A DNA stretch of 64,000 bases from Rachicladosporium sp. CCFEE 5018 (lineage: Eukaryota; Ascomycota; Dothideomycetes; Cladosporiales; Cladosporiaceae). The notes below the pieces were generated by a model. That model saw only the letters and a list, made by a program, of their open reading frames with translations. It did not search any database and had not been told where the DNA came from. The DNA lies in NCBI GenBank assembly GCA_002077045.2, contig KZ111165.1, positions 195,364-259,363 on the forward strand. The letters run 5' to 3'. Both the position numbers and the translations under genes were made by a program. Shown here one piece after another: positions 52,719-63,054 of this stretch; within the stretch, counting starts at the first letter, position 1; each line of letters starts with the position of its first letter.

Positions 52719-54051
52719 TCAGAGCGACGACGAGATACGCTCACGTAGCTCGCCACCGACTTCTATCAGTATCTTGCTATGCTGCGCCTTGTGATGCACA
52801 AGCTCCTCGAAACCACCCCTCACGGCTTGCTCCAATGGAACAACAGCCGTGATAAAGCTCTCGATCTCCGGTCCCCGCCTCTCAAGTAGTCGGACAACAG
52901 TGTCGAAGTCGTCGTTCGTGTAGGCGTTACCCGCGAGTATCCTCTTCTCCGATAGCGTGATACGGTTCATGTCGATCTGCAGAGGCTTTTCGTGGATTGC
53001 AACATTCTGTGACTTGTATGTTAGTGCACGACAGCTTGGAGCGCTTGAACGTTACATACTATAAGATTATCAGTCAATGTGTTCCATGCAGTGGCCATTT
53101 GGCAATATCACTCACCAAATATTGTACCGCCTGGTTTCGTGCAATCCAGGGCAGTGTTGAGTGTGCTTTGGATCCCACAAGCATCGAATACGACGTCCGC
53201 GCCTGGGGCCATCATGTCCAGAGTGACCGCTAGTACATCGTCTCGCATTGGATGCACTACTCTGGTCGCTCCACATGCCTTCGCTTGAATATTCCTGGAC
53301 TCTGCCATTTCACTGACGAGGATGCACCTTGCACCAACCTCCTTGAGTAGCAATGTAAGTGCACAACCGATTGGACCAGCGCCCAGAACGACTACATTCT
53401 GCCCTTTCCGGAAGCCAGACACTCGCACCATGTGCGAAGCAACAGCCAGAGGCTCGGCCATTGCGCCTAGCTTCAAGGAGACATGGTCTGCAAGAGGCTT
53501 AATCGCAATAGCATCGACGCATATATCGTCTGCGAAGCCTCCTGCGGCACATTGAAGGCCATAAAAGGCAGAGCAGGTACAGATGTTGCGTCGTCCTGCT
53601 ACGCATAACTCGCAATCAGGTCGTCCTTGGTGCTCGCAGCCAGTCGCAGGATTCACGCAGACTCTCTGGCCGACTGTGACAGACTTGACATCACCTCCGA
53701 CCTCCGTGACGATACCACTCATCTCGTGGCCCATAGTGAGCGGAAGGCCAGCTCCAGTGAACTTGTTCGGCTCATCATGGCTGGGAAGCAGTATTGGTCC
53801 ATCCAGATACTCATGGACATCAGTGCCTATCGACGTCGTATCAGCATCTGTCGCTGTTTGCCCCTGATTTCGCAGCTCAAGCTCCTACCACAAATCCCGC
53901 AGTAAGCCACTTTCAGACGGACTTCTCTGGGCCCGCATTGTCTGGAATCGAGTCAGTATCTAGTGACGATAGAAGCCTAGGCGTAAACGAACGGGATTGG
54001 GATGTCGTCCAGGCGCACATCGCCCTTCCCGTGAAATCGTAGCGCCCTCAT
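52719..54051 (-). CDS. Zinc-dependent alcohol/polyol dehydrogenase, copy 2
   Basis: Exons recognised: 53993-54051, 53889-53941, 53116-53826 and last exon 52719-53006, each equal in length to copy 1. Zinc ligands and the Rossmann motif are intact. As in copy 1, joining the GTGAGT donor after TIFG directly to the last acceptor (GTCACAG before NVAIHEKP) would break the frame, while the intervening sequence has diverged. A short exon between them remains the simplest explanation, but no conserved candidate stands out. Confidence 0.85.
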
Positions 54052-54620
54052 GTTGTGATGTGAATTGGTTAACCATATTTCCTACTTGCCTTTGTGCTAC
54101 TCGATCTCAATTATGTCTCTAGCAGGGATGTTCGTACGGCAATGCAATGCATGTCGAAATGCAAGTCATGTGGAGTGCGGGGCGTGCTTGCCGAGTGCCG
54201 GCTACTTGATGCAAGAGTGGCTATCGGTTGTATGGGTTTGCAGCTCGCTCTCACATGTAATTTGGCTGGCGTGGTCTCCACATGGGAAGTGTAACGCTAG
54301 CTCCAGATCCTCTCCACCCTGCCAATGGAGTCGCCGTAGATGGCACTAGGCGACTAGGGTGGCAGAGGTCTCACCCATGCGACAGATCCGCACGTGGTGA
54401 AGCGCGCTACGCAGGAGGCGTGTGATCGACCGGTTCGTCAGCAGAGTCCAGACCTACTGTAAGATGGTGATTTGGGGCGCCAATGCTGAGAATAGGAAGA
54501 GCCAATGCGAAGTGCAAAGTGAAAGTGGCTGCTCGAATCGGTCTGATCTTCAGAAGCGGTGGGTCACTGCACCGTAATGGAGCTTGCGTTACTACGGTTC
54601 CTTGAGTGGAGACTACGCGC
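54052..54620. other. Upstream region of the dehydrogenase (copy 2)
   Basis: 569 bp, equal in length to copy 1 and fairly similar. No gene called. Confidence 0.5.
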
Positions 54621-55813
54621 TCACGAGCTCGCGTGGAGGCGCTCATACTCGTCCCTGACGAAGTTCGGCGCCTCATCCTCGATAGACGGCGACGTAGGCT
54701 TCCAACCCAGCAGCTTGCCAGCTCGAACGGCTTTGCCTCTCGAGTTCAGTCCCCAGCTGATAGCTTCGAACCCCGCAACGTCGAGAGCTGCCTGTCGAGC
54801 AAGACTCTTTTTCTGCGGATCCTTCACGTAGCCAAGCGCTTCAGCATTTTTGGCGATCTTGACAGCGAGCTCAGTCCACAGGTGTTCTCCACTCTCGCAC
54901 AGATAGTAGCCCTTCTCTCCCCAAAGCTCTGCGTCGAGCTTTTTTGCGGCGGCTGCTTCGACCAGAAGCAAGAAGAGCTCAGCCAGGTCTGCGACATGGA
55001 TGTGGTTCCATCGCGCCTTGCCTTCACCGATAACGGGAATGTACTTCTCGTTCAATATGAGCTTGGTGAGCTCATAGGCCTGGCGACTTCGAACCGATAC
55101 TGGTCCTCTGCCTCGTCCTAGCTGTATGTCAGTTCAGGTCTACCTCTTGCCAATTGTTCCGTAGCATACCGTAGATAGTTGGCGGGCACACCAGCGCAGT
55201 CTTGACCACATCACCGTGATCTTTACCAGCTTGCAGTACGATCTTGTCTACATTGCGATGGAAAGCAGAGTCCGGTAGATTTGTCAAGTCGCCAACTCCG
55301 TCCCAGTCGTTGTACTCCTTGTCCGAGTGTTCGCCTAGACGATTGTTGTCCATGTCTTCCCAGCACAAGATGCCTGTTCCACCTGTATGTAGCCAGAAGC
55401 CAGGATGCTCTTTGCTGTGGCCCTTGAGCAAACCAGCTGCGATCGCCTTTGCCGCCCCTTCATGATCCGAAGCATCGGCCGCATCTGTACTGCGTCAGTC
55501 CGCCCTTTCCTCATGGACGAGTAGAAGTACATACGTAGCACAATGTCCGCTTTCGATGCCTCTTCCTGCAGCAGTTCCGAGTCGTCCAGGCCACCAATCA
55601 CGGTCCGTGTCGAGGGGTATGCTTTCTTCACGAGTTTGGCCTTGTCCTCGGATCGCACGAGAGCAGAGTACTCATATTCGGGATGCTTGGACTGGAGGAG
55701 TGAAAATGTATCCCCGGCAATGTAGCCCGTCGTGCCCGTGCTGTTGCTTTCAGTACGTGATCTTCGTGAAACTGACGAACACTGGCCACATACATGAAGA
55801 TTTTGATTGCCAT
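54621..55813 (-). CDS. Extended-SDR epimerase/reductase, copy 2
   Basis: Exons 55794-55813, 55535-55740, 55170-55484 and 54621-55117, the same lengths as copy 1, giving 345 residues. TGTTGYIAG, HTGGTGILC and NHIHVADLAELFLLLVEA are present. Few replacements (EASKADIVL for EAAKADIVL, KNAEALG for KDAEALG, KAVRAGK for KAIRAGK). Confidence 0.82.
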
Positions 55814-56390
55814 GATGCTGGATGATGGCTTCGAGATTGATGAGAGTGTGTTGCTTGTGTGGAAGGGGAGGCTGTACGAACAATGGAAAGAGATGCTTAC
55901 GATGTCACGTCTGGTACTCACGCGATTCCCGAGTACAGCACGCTACCCATTATTGCGTCAATCCGATCATTCGCGTAGCTTCTGCATCATGCGGAGTGGC
56001 AGTGGGACGCGTTGTGGGCACTTTGGGAGGGCCGACTTCACTGACGTCGTGTCTTGGCACCCAAGCTGGGGAAGGCGCATGAACTTTATGCCGACTCCAA
56101 CGATGCTCTCATACTGTGGCATGCGTTCTATCTCCACATGGACTCCGCGAGACATCACATCAGGCGCTCGTATGGTCCTCATGACGCCTGGTCAACACCA
56201 CCGTTGCCATCAGTCGAGTGTTCGCCGGACGAAATCGGATATGAAATGTTTCTAGTCTTCCCAAGAGGAGGGGTCGCGGGATCGGCAACTTGAGGCGTGA
56301 CCGACCTTGATATGCCGGGCGATGCTGAGCACGGCTGTATGAAGAGCGCGGCCCCCTTGCTCGACTTGACCTGCAGCATGAACCGTCTAC
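55814..56390. promoter_or_regulatory. Divergent promoter of epimerase and regulator (copy 2)
   Basis: 577 bp. Retains the TGACGTC core at 56042-56048. More diverged than the flanking genes. Confidence 0.5.
56042..56048. promoter_or_regulatory. CRE-like TGACGTC core, copy 2
   Basis: Matches 27139-27145, including the following G. Confidence 0.35.
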
Positions 56391-58487
56391 ATGCCTTCAC
56401 AGACTCCTGAGCCAACGACAAGCAGCCGGATCCGCGCAGCTAAGGCATGTGCGCGCTGCAACCAGAAGCGCGTCAAATGCGACGCATCAACGGTTGGCCA
56501 GCCGTGTAGCCGTTGCCGGCGCAGTGGTCTCGAAGAATGTGTGCTAATCAGCTCAAGGAGAGGTCAGTATGCACGCCGACGACCGACAGTGTCTAGTCAA
56601 GCTTCGGATGGTGGTGAAGCGGCCGCGTCAAATGTCAATAACGCAGAGCATCGTTCTCGGCGCGATACGGGGAGCACATCAAACGGTGCATCCGGATTCT
56701 TGTCGACGACTGGCTCAAATGTCGTCTTCCCGCCCATTCGTTCGTCCCAGGTTGAGGCTATTGTCGAGCAGACGACACCTGCAGAGCCTACGCCAGGCTC
56801 GCAACGGTCTGGTGTCAGTAGCGGGACGGCCCACAAGGAAGTCTCATGGGCGAGCATGTTCAATCACTTTCTAGACACTCGCCAAACGAACAGCCAAGAT
56901 GCCATTGACAAGTGCTCGATTACATATCTTGGGGAATCCTTTCCCCTCGCATTGGTACTAGAAGACCTGCGCGAGGGTGGACGGACTCGCCTGCACCACC
57001 CTGGACCACCAATTGAGTCCCCTGAGACGGTCCAGCATGTCGATGGAATCCTCAATCATCCTCCACATCTCTTACAAGAGGATATCACGTTCCTCGAAGC
57101 AAAGCATGTATTCGAGTACCCACCACCGGATGTCTACGATGCCCTGATCGAGGTCTTCCTGAACACCTTCCTTCCGATCTACTCACTTGTACACAGGCCA
57201 GAGTTCGAAGATCATTATCGCCAGAAGAAGCTGCCATGGATCATCGTGCATTCCTGCTGTTTCATCGCAACAACCTTTTGCACTGATGTACTCATCCATC
57301 GAGCCGGATTTGCTACGAGAAAAGATGCTCGTTACGCGTATTACAGCAAGGCAAAGGTGCTTTTCGACACGAATTACGAACGAAACAAGATCGTGGTTTT
57401 GCAAAGTACGCTCATGCTCACATTCTGGGGAGGTGGCCCGAATGACTACTGGAACACCTGGTCCTGGATCAGCGCTGCCGTTACCATTGCGGAGACGCTG
57501 GGTATTCATCGTTCGACACTAGGCGCCAATATGTCAACGAAAGACCGCAGTCTACTAAAGCGACTGTGGTGGACGCTGGTCGTGCGAGATGCGTCTTGTT
57601 CGACGCTGGTCGGCCGCCCTTTCAGAATCAACATGGAGCATGGCGATGCAGAGATGCTCACACTCCAAGACTTTGAAGTCGATGCCCACATATTGGAGAC
57701 AGCCGATCACCCACTGAAGATTTCATTCGCAGATTACCAGATTCAGGTGGCGAGGCTGTCTCTACTACTTTATGATATAGACTACGCGCGCTTCATTCCC
57801 GGTCCAAAAGCTCTGAGCATGAGCCAGGTGTACGACCGGCTGCAGGCCTGGAAGAACGATTTGCCTATGGCAGTGGACTGGGATCAAAGTTCAGATCTCC
57901 TCGCGACTTGCCTGTCGATGATGTACGATCACCATCTCATGCTCGCAAGTCTCGGAGTATCAGGGTCCGAGGTTGCTGCAGGAGGTAGTCATACCAACGG
58001 TGTCCAGCTTCCGTTCGCCGAGCTAGCTGCCCAGCGAGTTTCCACCCAGGCTTCAGCGATCATTATGAAGAACCAGTCACTGATGGTGCCGCACGAGACC
58101 TATCAGCCTGTCTTCGTAGCAGGCGTAGTGTCGTACATGTCAATGCGAAGCTCACAGACGACGCAATCTCAGCTTGGTCGATTCGTGGTCGACAATTGCC
58201 GAATGGTGCTGCACAGTGTGCGCGATGCTTGGGACGCTGCTCCTTGGATCATCACGCTGTTCGATGGCCTGACGATCAGCGTCAATGCAAGCCGGGCGCA
58301 GGAGCACGGGGAAGCTCATACGATGGACATGGGACGGACGCCTGGTGATCTTTCGGCATTCATGGGTGATCTCGATGAGAGTACGATGGGCTTTGGCATG
58401 CCGGCATCGTGGCAGTCGAACCCAATGTTTTCGGCGCTGTTCGATGTTTCGCAGCCGATGGACGGGTTTGAATCTGGCATAAGTTGA
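56391..58487 (+). CDS. Zn2Cys6 regulator (CTF1/FarA-like), copy 2
   Basis: 698 residues, no length change. The zinc cluster and the first ~70 residues are the same as copy 1. About 22 replacements were counted by eye, a third of them in the low-complexity linker at residues 75-115 (for example NVVFPPIRS for NGVAPPHRT). The middle domain has few (LQEDITF for LPEDIAF, DAHILETAD for DARILEAAD). Both copies therefore look functional and should recognise the same DNA sites. Confidence 0.9.
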   Translation: MPSQTPEPTTSSRIRAAKACARCNQKRVKCDASTVGQPCSRCRRSGLEECVLISSRRGQYARRRPTVSSQASDGGEAAASNVNNAEHRSRRDTGSTSNGASGFLSTTGSNVVFPPIRSSQVEAIVEQTTPAEPTPGSQRSGVSSGTAHKEVSWASMFNHFLDTRQTNSQDAIDKCSITYLGESFPLALVLEDLREGGRTRLHHPGPPIESPETVQHVDGILNHPPHLLQEDITFLEAKHVFEYPPPDVYDALIEVFLNTFLPIYSLVHRPEFEDHYRQKKLPWIIVHSCCFIATTFCTDVLIHRAGFATRKDARYAYYSKAKVLFDTNYERNKIVVLQSTLMLTFWGGGPNDYWNTWSWISAAVTIAETLGIHRSTLGANMSTKDRSLLKRLWWTLVVRDASCSTLVGRPFRINMEHGDAEMLTLQDFEVDAHILETADHPLKISFADYQIQVARLSLLLYDIDYARFIPGPKALSMSQVYDRLQAWKNDLPMAVDWDQSSDLLATCLSMMYDHHLMLASLGVSGSEVAAGGSHTNGVQLPFAELAAQRVSTQASAIIMKNQSLMVPHETYQPVFVAGVVSYMSMRSSQTTQSQLGRFVVDNCRMVLHSVRDAWDAAPWIITLFDGLTISVNASRAQEHGEAHTMDMGRTPGDLSAFMGDLDESTMGFGMPASWQSNPMFSALFDVSQPMDGFESGIS

Positions 58488-58642
58488 ATGAGTAACTTTA
58501 TAGCCATCTGATCAATCTCTCAAGCTTCCTTCTTAGCCGTATCACGGATCCGTCGTTGACGCTGTCATCATCCAGTCGCACAGACAATCGCGGACTTTAG
58601 ACGGCGTTACTGCTATCAACGTCGATCCATCCATTCAATGAA

Positions 58643-59470
58643 GTGAACATCACAGTCCATGCTATGAGCAATGAACAGGTCTTGAATGAGCCAGTCGCGC
58701 CGCAAACGACCGCGGCAGTATCGAATGATGATCTCGGCGATGACTCACGGCAAGAGCGAAAGGCGGAAGGCGGAGTGTCCAAACAAGGTGAGGACCACCT
58801 TCGCTCAACACACAAAATGGACCCCAAACTTATCGACTGCATAGCCAGCGCCCGCGCCATAGTCGACCGTCAAGCTGCTAGTTTTCAGCAAGCCAGTCCA
58901 TCACCTCCCGCCTTAGCCCCTACGTTCGCGGTCTGGGACACCTGCGCCTCCACACTTCCCCCACCGACTGAGCCGCTAATTACTACCCCCGCTGCGCCCT
59001 TCCGCCCCCTCTTCGCCTTGATCATAGACCCTCTAACCGGCGAGATCCACCACCCAACAATTCACTACGTCTTCGCCGACGACGAGCCTGATGGGAGTCC
59101 GCTTACGGCCGCAGCTCTGCAAGCGATAGAAGACCATGAGGATACAACGCTACACGGCACAGACGAGCCAGAGCAAAGAGTTGTGGTGGTAGATTTGCAG
59201 GGCGATGGGAGGACTGTCGCAGGAGTGACAAGTTTGAGTGAAGCATGGCAAGGCCTGAGAACGGAGGTAGGCACAGCGCCGAGCTGGGGAGCAGGGAAGG
59301 GAGATGGCGTCATGATCAATATCGCGGGGAACACGGGACATGCGGATACAGCAGGGAATGATAGGAAGAGCCAGGGATTGGGAGCGCTTGTGGAGCGATT
59401 CGAGGCGGGGATGGAGAGGCTGGGTGTGGTGATGGGAGGAGAGGATCACAAGAGTGCAGGAGCGCTCTAA
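58643..59470 (+). CDS. Conserved fungal protein of unknown function (275 aa), copy 2
   Basis: Same length as copy 1. Replacements cluster in the disordered N-terminal half (QTTAAVSNDD, DTCASTLPPPTEPLI) while the HHPTIHYVFADDEPD core and the Gly-rich C-terminus are nearly the same. Possible start at 58664 (MSNEQVLN). Confidence 0.72.
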   Translation: MNITVHAMSNEQVLNEPVAPQTTAAVSNDDLGDDSRQERKAEGGVSKQGEDHLRSTHKMDPKLIDCIASARAIVDRQAASFQQASPSPPALAPTFAVWDTCASTLPPPTEPLITTPAAPFRPLFALIIDPLTGEIHHPTIHYVFADDEPDGSPLTAAALQAIEDHEDTTLHGTDEPEQRVVVVDLQGDGRTVAGVTSLSEAWQGLRTEVGTAPSWGAGKGDGVMINIAGNTGHADTAGNDRKSQGLGALVERFEAGMERLGVVMGGEDHKSAGAL

Positions 59471-59563
59471 TTTAGCAAAAGACTGCGATGACTTCATGAT
59501 GCTATGCCAAAGCTCGTATTGTATGTTTGGATGAAGCGACGACACACAACAGCTTCTCCATAG

Positions 59564-62503
59564 CTACCGTTTCCCTCCTCTTGCGCTCCAACCTTGCATA
59601 CTTCGCCGCATGCCGAGAGTCGGTCCACGAGCTGCTACGGCTTGCATAGATGTCGTGTGCAGGCTCGCAGGCGGCTTGAACGGCGGGAGAGCTGCTGAAG
59701 TTGTGCTGGCTGGTGCTAAACGCAGATCTGCGTCGGTATGGTATGCGCGTGGACGGTCGATCGAGACTTCAGCAGTCGGGCTGGTGCGACTTTCGCTACC
59801 ATGTGTTGCCCGACTCACAGCCTCGCAAGTAGTCGGCTGCCTCTTATGCAGCGGTGCTGTGCGTGGCTTGTGTGCGAGCAGAGATGCTGGCTTGTCCGGC
59901 GGCTTATTCCATTGCATCGATTCTGGGTTGAGATTCGAGATATCGCGTAGTGGCCTCGCGTGCGGTGGCAGGGACACAGGCAGCTCGCTCTCCGGCACTG
60001 GCTGCGCGTCCTCGACCGTCTTGGCCTTCTTCTCAAAGAACGTCGCAATGCTGCCCTGCCCTTCGATCTGCCGTTTCTTGCCTTTCGGACCTTGACCTCC
60101 CTGGTGCTTGCTGGCTAAACGATCCAGCTTCAGCGACTGCTTCTCTTCTTGCTCTTCCATCAAGTTCTGGAAGCGGTCCCTGACGCTGGTGAAGCCGAAG
60201 CCCGAAGCAATTGGTTCACTCGGGTGGGTCACACCATTAGCCCAAGACGCTGATCGAGCGTTGCCGAAGACGGGCACGGCAGGGTTCTGATGCGCTCCTT
60301 CCTGCCACGGTGCTTCAGTAAAGGGCATTTCGCCCGTCAATGGCCAATAGTTGTCTTCTTGTAAATCCAGCGCCGCAGTAGTGGTAGCAGTAGCCGCGAC
60401 ATCAGGGCATTCGCGTCGCAAGGTCACTGCAAGACTTTGCACTTCGGCATGCGAGATGCTCGGTCCGTGCTCTTCGAAGAAGCTGGACACGCCAGGCTGC
60501 TCGAGGAACGACGACATCGTCGTGTCTTCTTGTCTTGTGCTTTTGCCTGGGCAGCTTAGGTACAGCATTGCCTGGGCTCTCGTCATACCGACATACAGCA
60601 GTCGCCGCTCTTCGTCGTTGTCTTCGGCGCGAGAGTGAGGTATGCTGCCTTCATAACATGCAGGTATGAAGACTACAGGCCACTCCAGACCCTTAGCTGC
60701 GTGAATAGTGGAGATAGTCACTTGATGGACCTTCTCTCCGTCTGCGACTGCTTTCTCGTCGATTGAAGCTGCCAGTGCTGCGTTTGCCAAGAATGCAGTC
60801 AGTGCAGATTCCTCCACAGCCTCTTCACCATACGCAGGGGCGTGCGCTTCTTGCTCTCGGTCTAGCTCCGTGCTTGCTTGCACTTGTGCATCGATCGCCA
60901 AAGCCATGAGCTCCTCAACGTTACTCCAGCGAGTCTCGTGGTCGTCAGGGTACTTAGTCTTGAGGTAATCTTGCAGGCCGATCATCTTCTGCAACTGTGC
61001 AAACAGCTCGTACAGACCGCTGGGTTCAGCAGCAAGCTTCCTTTGCAGCGTCAACACCACATTGACAAATTGCTCAATTCCTCTTTGGGCTGGTGCGTTG
61101 AGATTCGTTGTCACTTTCGTCCTGCCCTGCGCAAAGCCCAAAATCAGGGTCCATAGCGAAAGTCCCTTGTTGGAGGCTTCTCGTTGTAGACCCTCGACCG
61201 TTTTATCGCCAACCTTCCGACTCGGTACATTGATCACTCGAGCGAGAGCTTCGTTGTGACTCGGCTGGTCGATGACTCGAAGGTAGTCAAGCAGCATCTT
61301 GACTTCGACTCGATCGTAGAACTTCATACCGCCAATCATCCGATAGGGCATACCAGCTGCCCCGAGTGATGTTTCGATCGGTCGTGATAGAGCTGCACTC
61401 CGCAGCAGGACAGCAAAGTCACTGAGCTCGAGCATGTTGCCCGTCAGAGCTCTCATCCGCTTGACCTCCGATGTCAGCCAGTCCGCTTCATGTCTTGCCT
61501 GCGGCAGCTTGCGAAGTACCGGTCGCTGTCCGATACCATGCGTCGCTTGTAGCTTCTTCGGTGGGCGACTCTCATCCTGCTCAATGATTTTCTGAGCTGC
61601 GTGTAAGATGGCTCCAGATGACCGGTAGTTCTCTTCGAGGTTTACTGTCAGAGTGTCTGACCATTGCTCCTTCATGCGTCCGAGGTTCTTGATTTCTGCA
61701 GACCGCCAGCCGTAGATGCTCTGATCGGGATCGCCAACAATCGTGATGACATTCCGTCTCTGTGCCAGCAGGCTCATGAGCTCATACTGCACACCATTTG
61801 TGTCTTGAAACTCGTCCACAAGGAGAGCTTCCACGTTCGCCACGCATTCCGGATGCGACCGCAGCAATTCCACGCAGACCAGTAGTAGATCGTCGTAGTC
61901 CAGCAGATTGCAAGCCAGCAGCTGAGCTTGATACAGCGAAAATACCTGCGAGAAATCCCGATGCTCTACGTTCTTACTGACGATGCTCGCGAACTGCTCA
62001 GCGCTCACACCCTTCGACTTCTGCGTTGAGATCCGGCTCCTCGCAGCTGCCGGGTCCAGCTCGGATTGAGTTTGGGCGATGATTCGCTTCACAATAGCCT
62101 TCGAGTCCGTAGTATCAGCCACTCCAAAGTTGTCGCCCAAGCCGACATGCTTGCCATACTGGCGAAGATAGCGCAAAGCGATCCCATGGAAGGTGCCGAT
62201 CTTGAGCTTCTTCGCAACTTCATCACCGACAAAGCCACGAATGCGCTCTTGCATCTCCCGCGCGGCCTTGACGGTGAATGTGCAGACGATGATGTTCCAT
62301 GGCTTGAGCTGCCGATGGGCGATGAAGTACGCAACGCGTGCTGTGAGTGTTTTGGTCTTGCCTGAGCCAGGTGGCGCGAGCACTTGTAGCACGGATGCTT
62401 CTGATGTGACGGCGGTGCGCTGAGCGGTGTTGAGGCCGGTCAGGATGCCATCCATGCTAAGCTGGGGCGGATACAGAAGTGGTGGTTGTAGAGGTGGAGT
62501 CAA
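59564..62503 (-). CDS. SRS2: Srs2-like UvrD/Rep helicase, copy 2
   Basis: 979 residues. Only five amino-acid differences from copy 1 were found by eye, all in the disordered C-terminal tail (APWQE for ASWQE, ESMQW for ESIQR, DKPAS for DKLAS, RATHG for RARHG). The helicase core and the QGSIATFF PCNA box match exactly, because the core lies in the difference-free stretch. Confidence 0.92.
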   Translation of the reverse strand: MTPPLQPPLLYPPQLSMDGILTGLNTAQRTAVTSEASVLQVLAPPGSGKTKTLTARVAYFIAHRQLKPWNIIVCTFTVKAAREMQERIRGFVGDEVAKKLKIGTFHGIALRYLRQYGKHVGLGDNFGVADTTDSKAIVKRIIAQTQSELDPAAARSRISTQKSKGVSAEQFASIVSKNVEHRDFSQVFSLYQAQLLACNLLDYDDLLLVCVELLRSHPECVANVEALLVDEFQDTNGVQYELMSLLAQRRNVITIVGDPDQSIYGWRSAEIKNLGRMKEQWSDTLTVNLEENYRSSGAILHAAQKIIEQDESRPPKKLQATHGIGQRPVLRKLPQARHEADWLTSEVKRMRALTGNMLELSDFAVLLRSAALSRPIETSLGAAGMPYRMIGGMKFYDRVEVKMLLDYLRVIDQPSHNEALARVINVPSRKVGDKTVEGLQREASNKGLSLWTLILGFAQGRTKVTTNLNAPAQRGIEQFVNVVLTLQRKLAAEPSGLYELFAQLQKMIGLQDYLKTKYPDDHETRWSNVEELMALAIDAQVQASTELDREQEAHAPAYGEEAVEESALTAFLANAALAASIDEKAVADGEKVHQVTISTIHAAKGLEWPVVFIPACYEGSIPHSRAEDNDEERRLLYVGMTRAQAMLYLSCPGKSTRQEDTTMSSFLEQPGVSSFFEEHGPSISHAEVQSLAVTLRRECPDVAATATTTAALDLQEDNYWPLTGEMPFTEAPWQEGAHQNPAVPVFGNARSASWANGVTHPSEPIASGFGFTSVRDRFQNLMEEQEEKQSLKLDRLASKHQGGQGPKGKKRQIEGQGSIATFFEKKAKTVEDAQPVPESELPVSLPPHARPLRDISNLNPESMQWNKPPDKPASLLAHKPRTAPLHKRQPTTCEAVSRATHGSESRTSPTAEVSIDRPRAYHTDADLRLAPASTTSAALPPFKPPASLHTTSMQAVAARGPTLGMRRSMQGWSARGGKR

Positions 62504-63054
62504 GAGATCGCGCGAAGGAGACGCGCCTGCACGTGAGCACTTGGCGGATCTGCCTCAGCAGACTTGTGTATCGCATCTTTCTCACTCCACCACCGTTCCA
62601 CCTCATGCTCTCATCGCCATACCCACCGCTGCGCATCACCTTGTCACAACGCTATCGAGACGGTCAGATAGCGCGAAATAGGGCAATGCCAGGGTGCACT
62701 CTCAGGAATGTAACAGCAGCAGTGTGGACGAGCGGTCGAGCTGGTAGCAGCAAAAGCAAGCCTCCAGAATTCTGGAGAACGGACAGGTTCTTCTACTGGA
62801 CACTGCCTTCAGCTCACGATGACTCAATGTCCATGGACATGGCGATTGAGACGTTGGGCATCACGCGGTAGTGCACTGAGTACGCAGGATTGCTGTAATC
62901 GCGGTGAAGACCAAATGCATTGAGTACCTCCATCCATCTCAGTTCAATTGCCATTGCTTTCTCGCAGTCCAATCTTAGCCACATCGGCTTACATCCTCCC
63001 ATTCGTAGCCACTTCAGCTTCACTCTCATCTCTTTCTCCCCGGAGCCATGTCAT
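62504..63054. other. Helicase promoter region (copy 2)
   Basis: 551 bp, the same as 33597-34147. No gene. Confidence 0.55.
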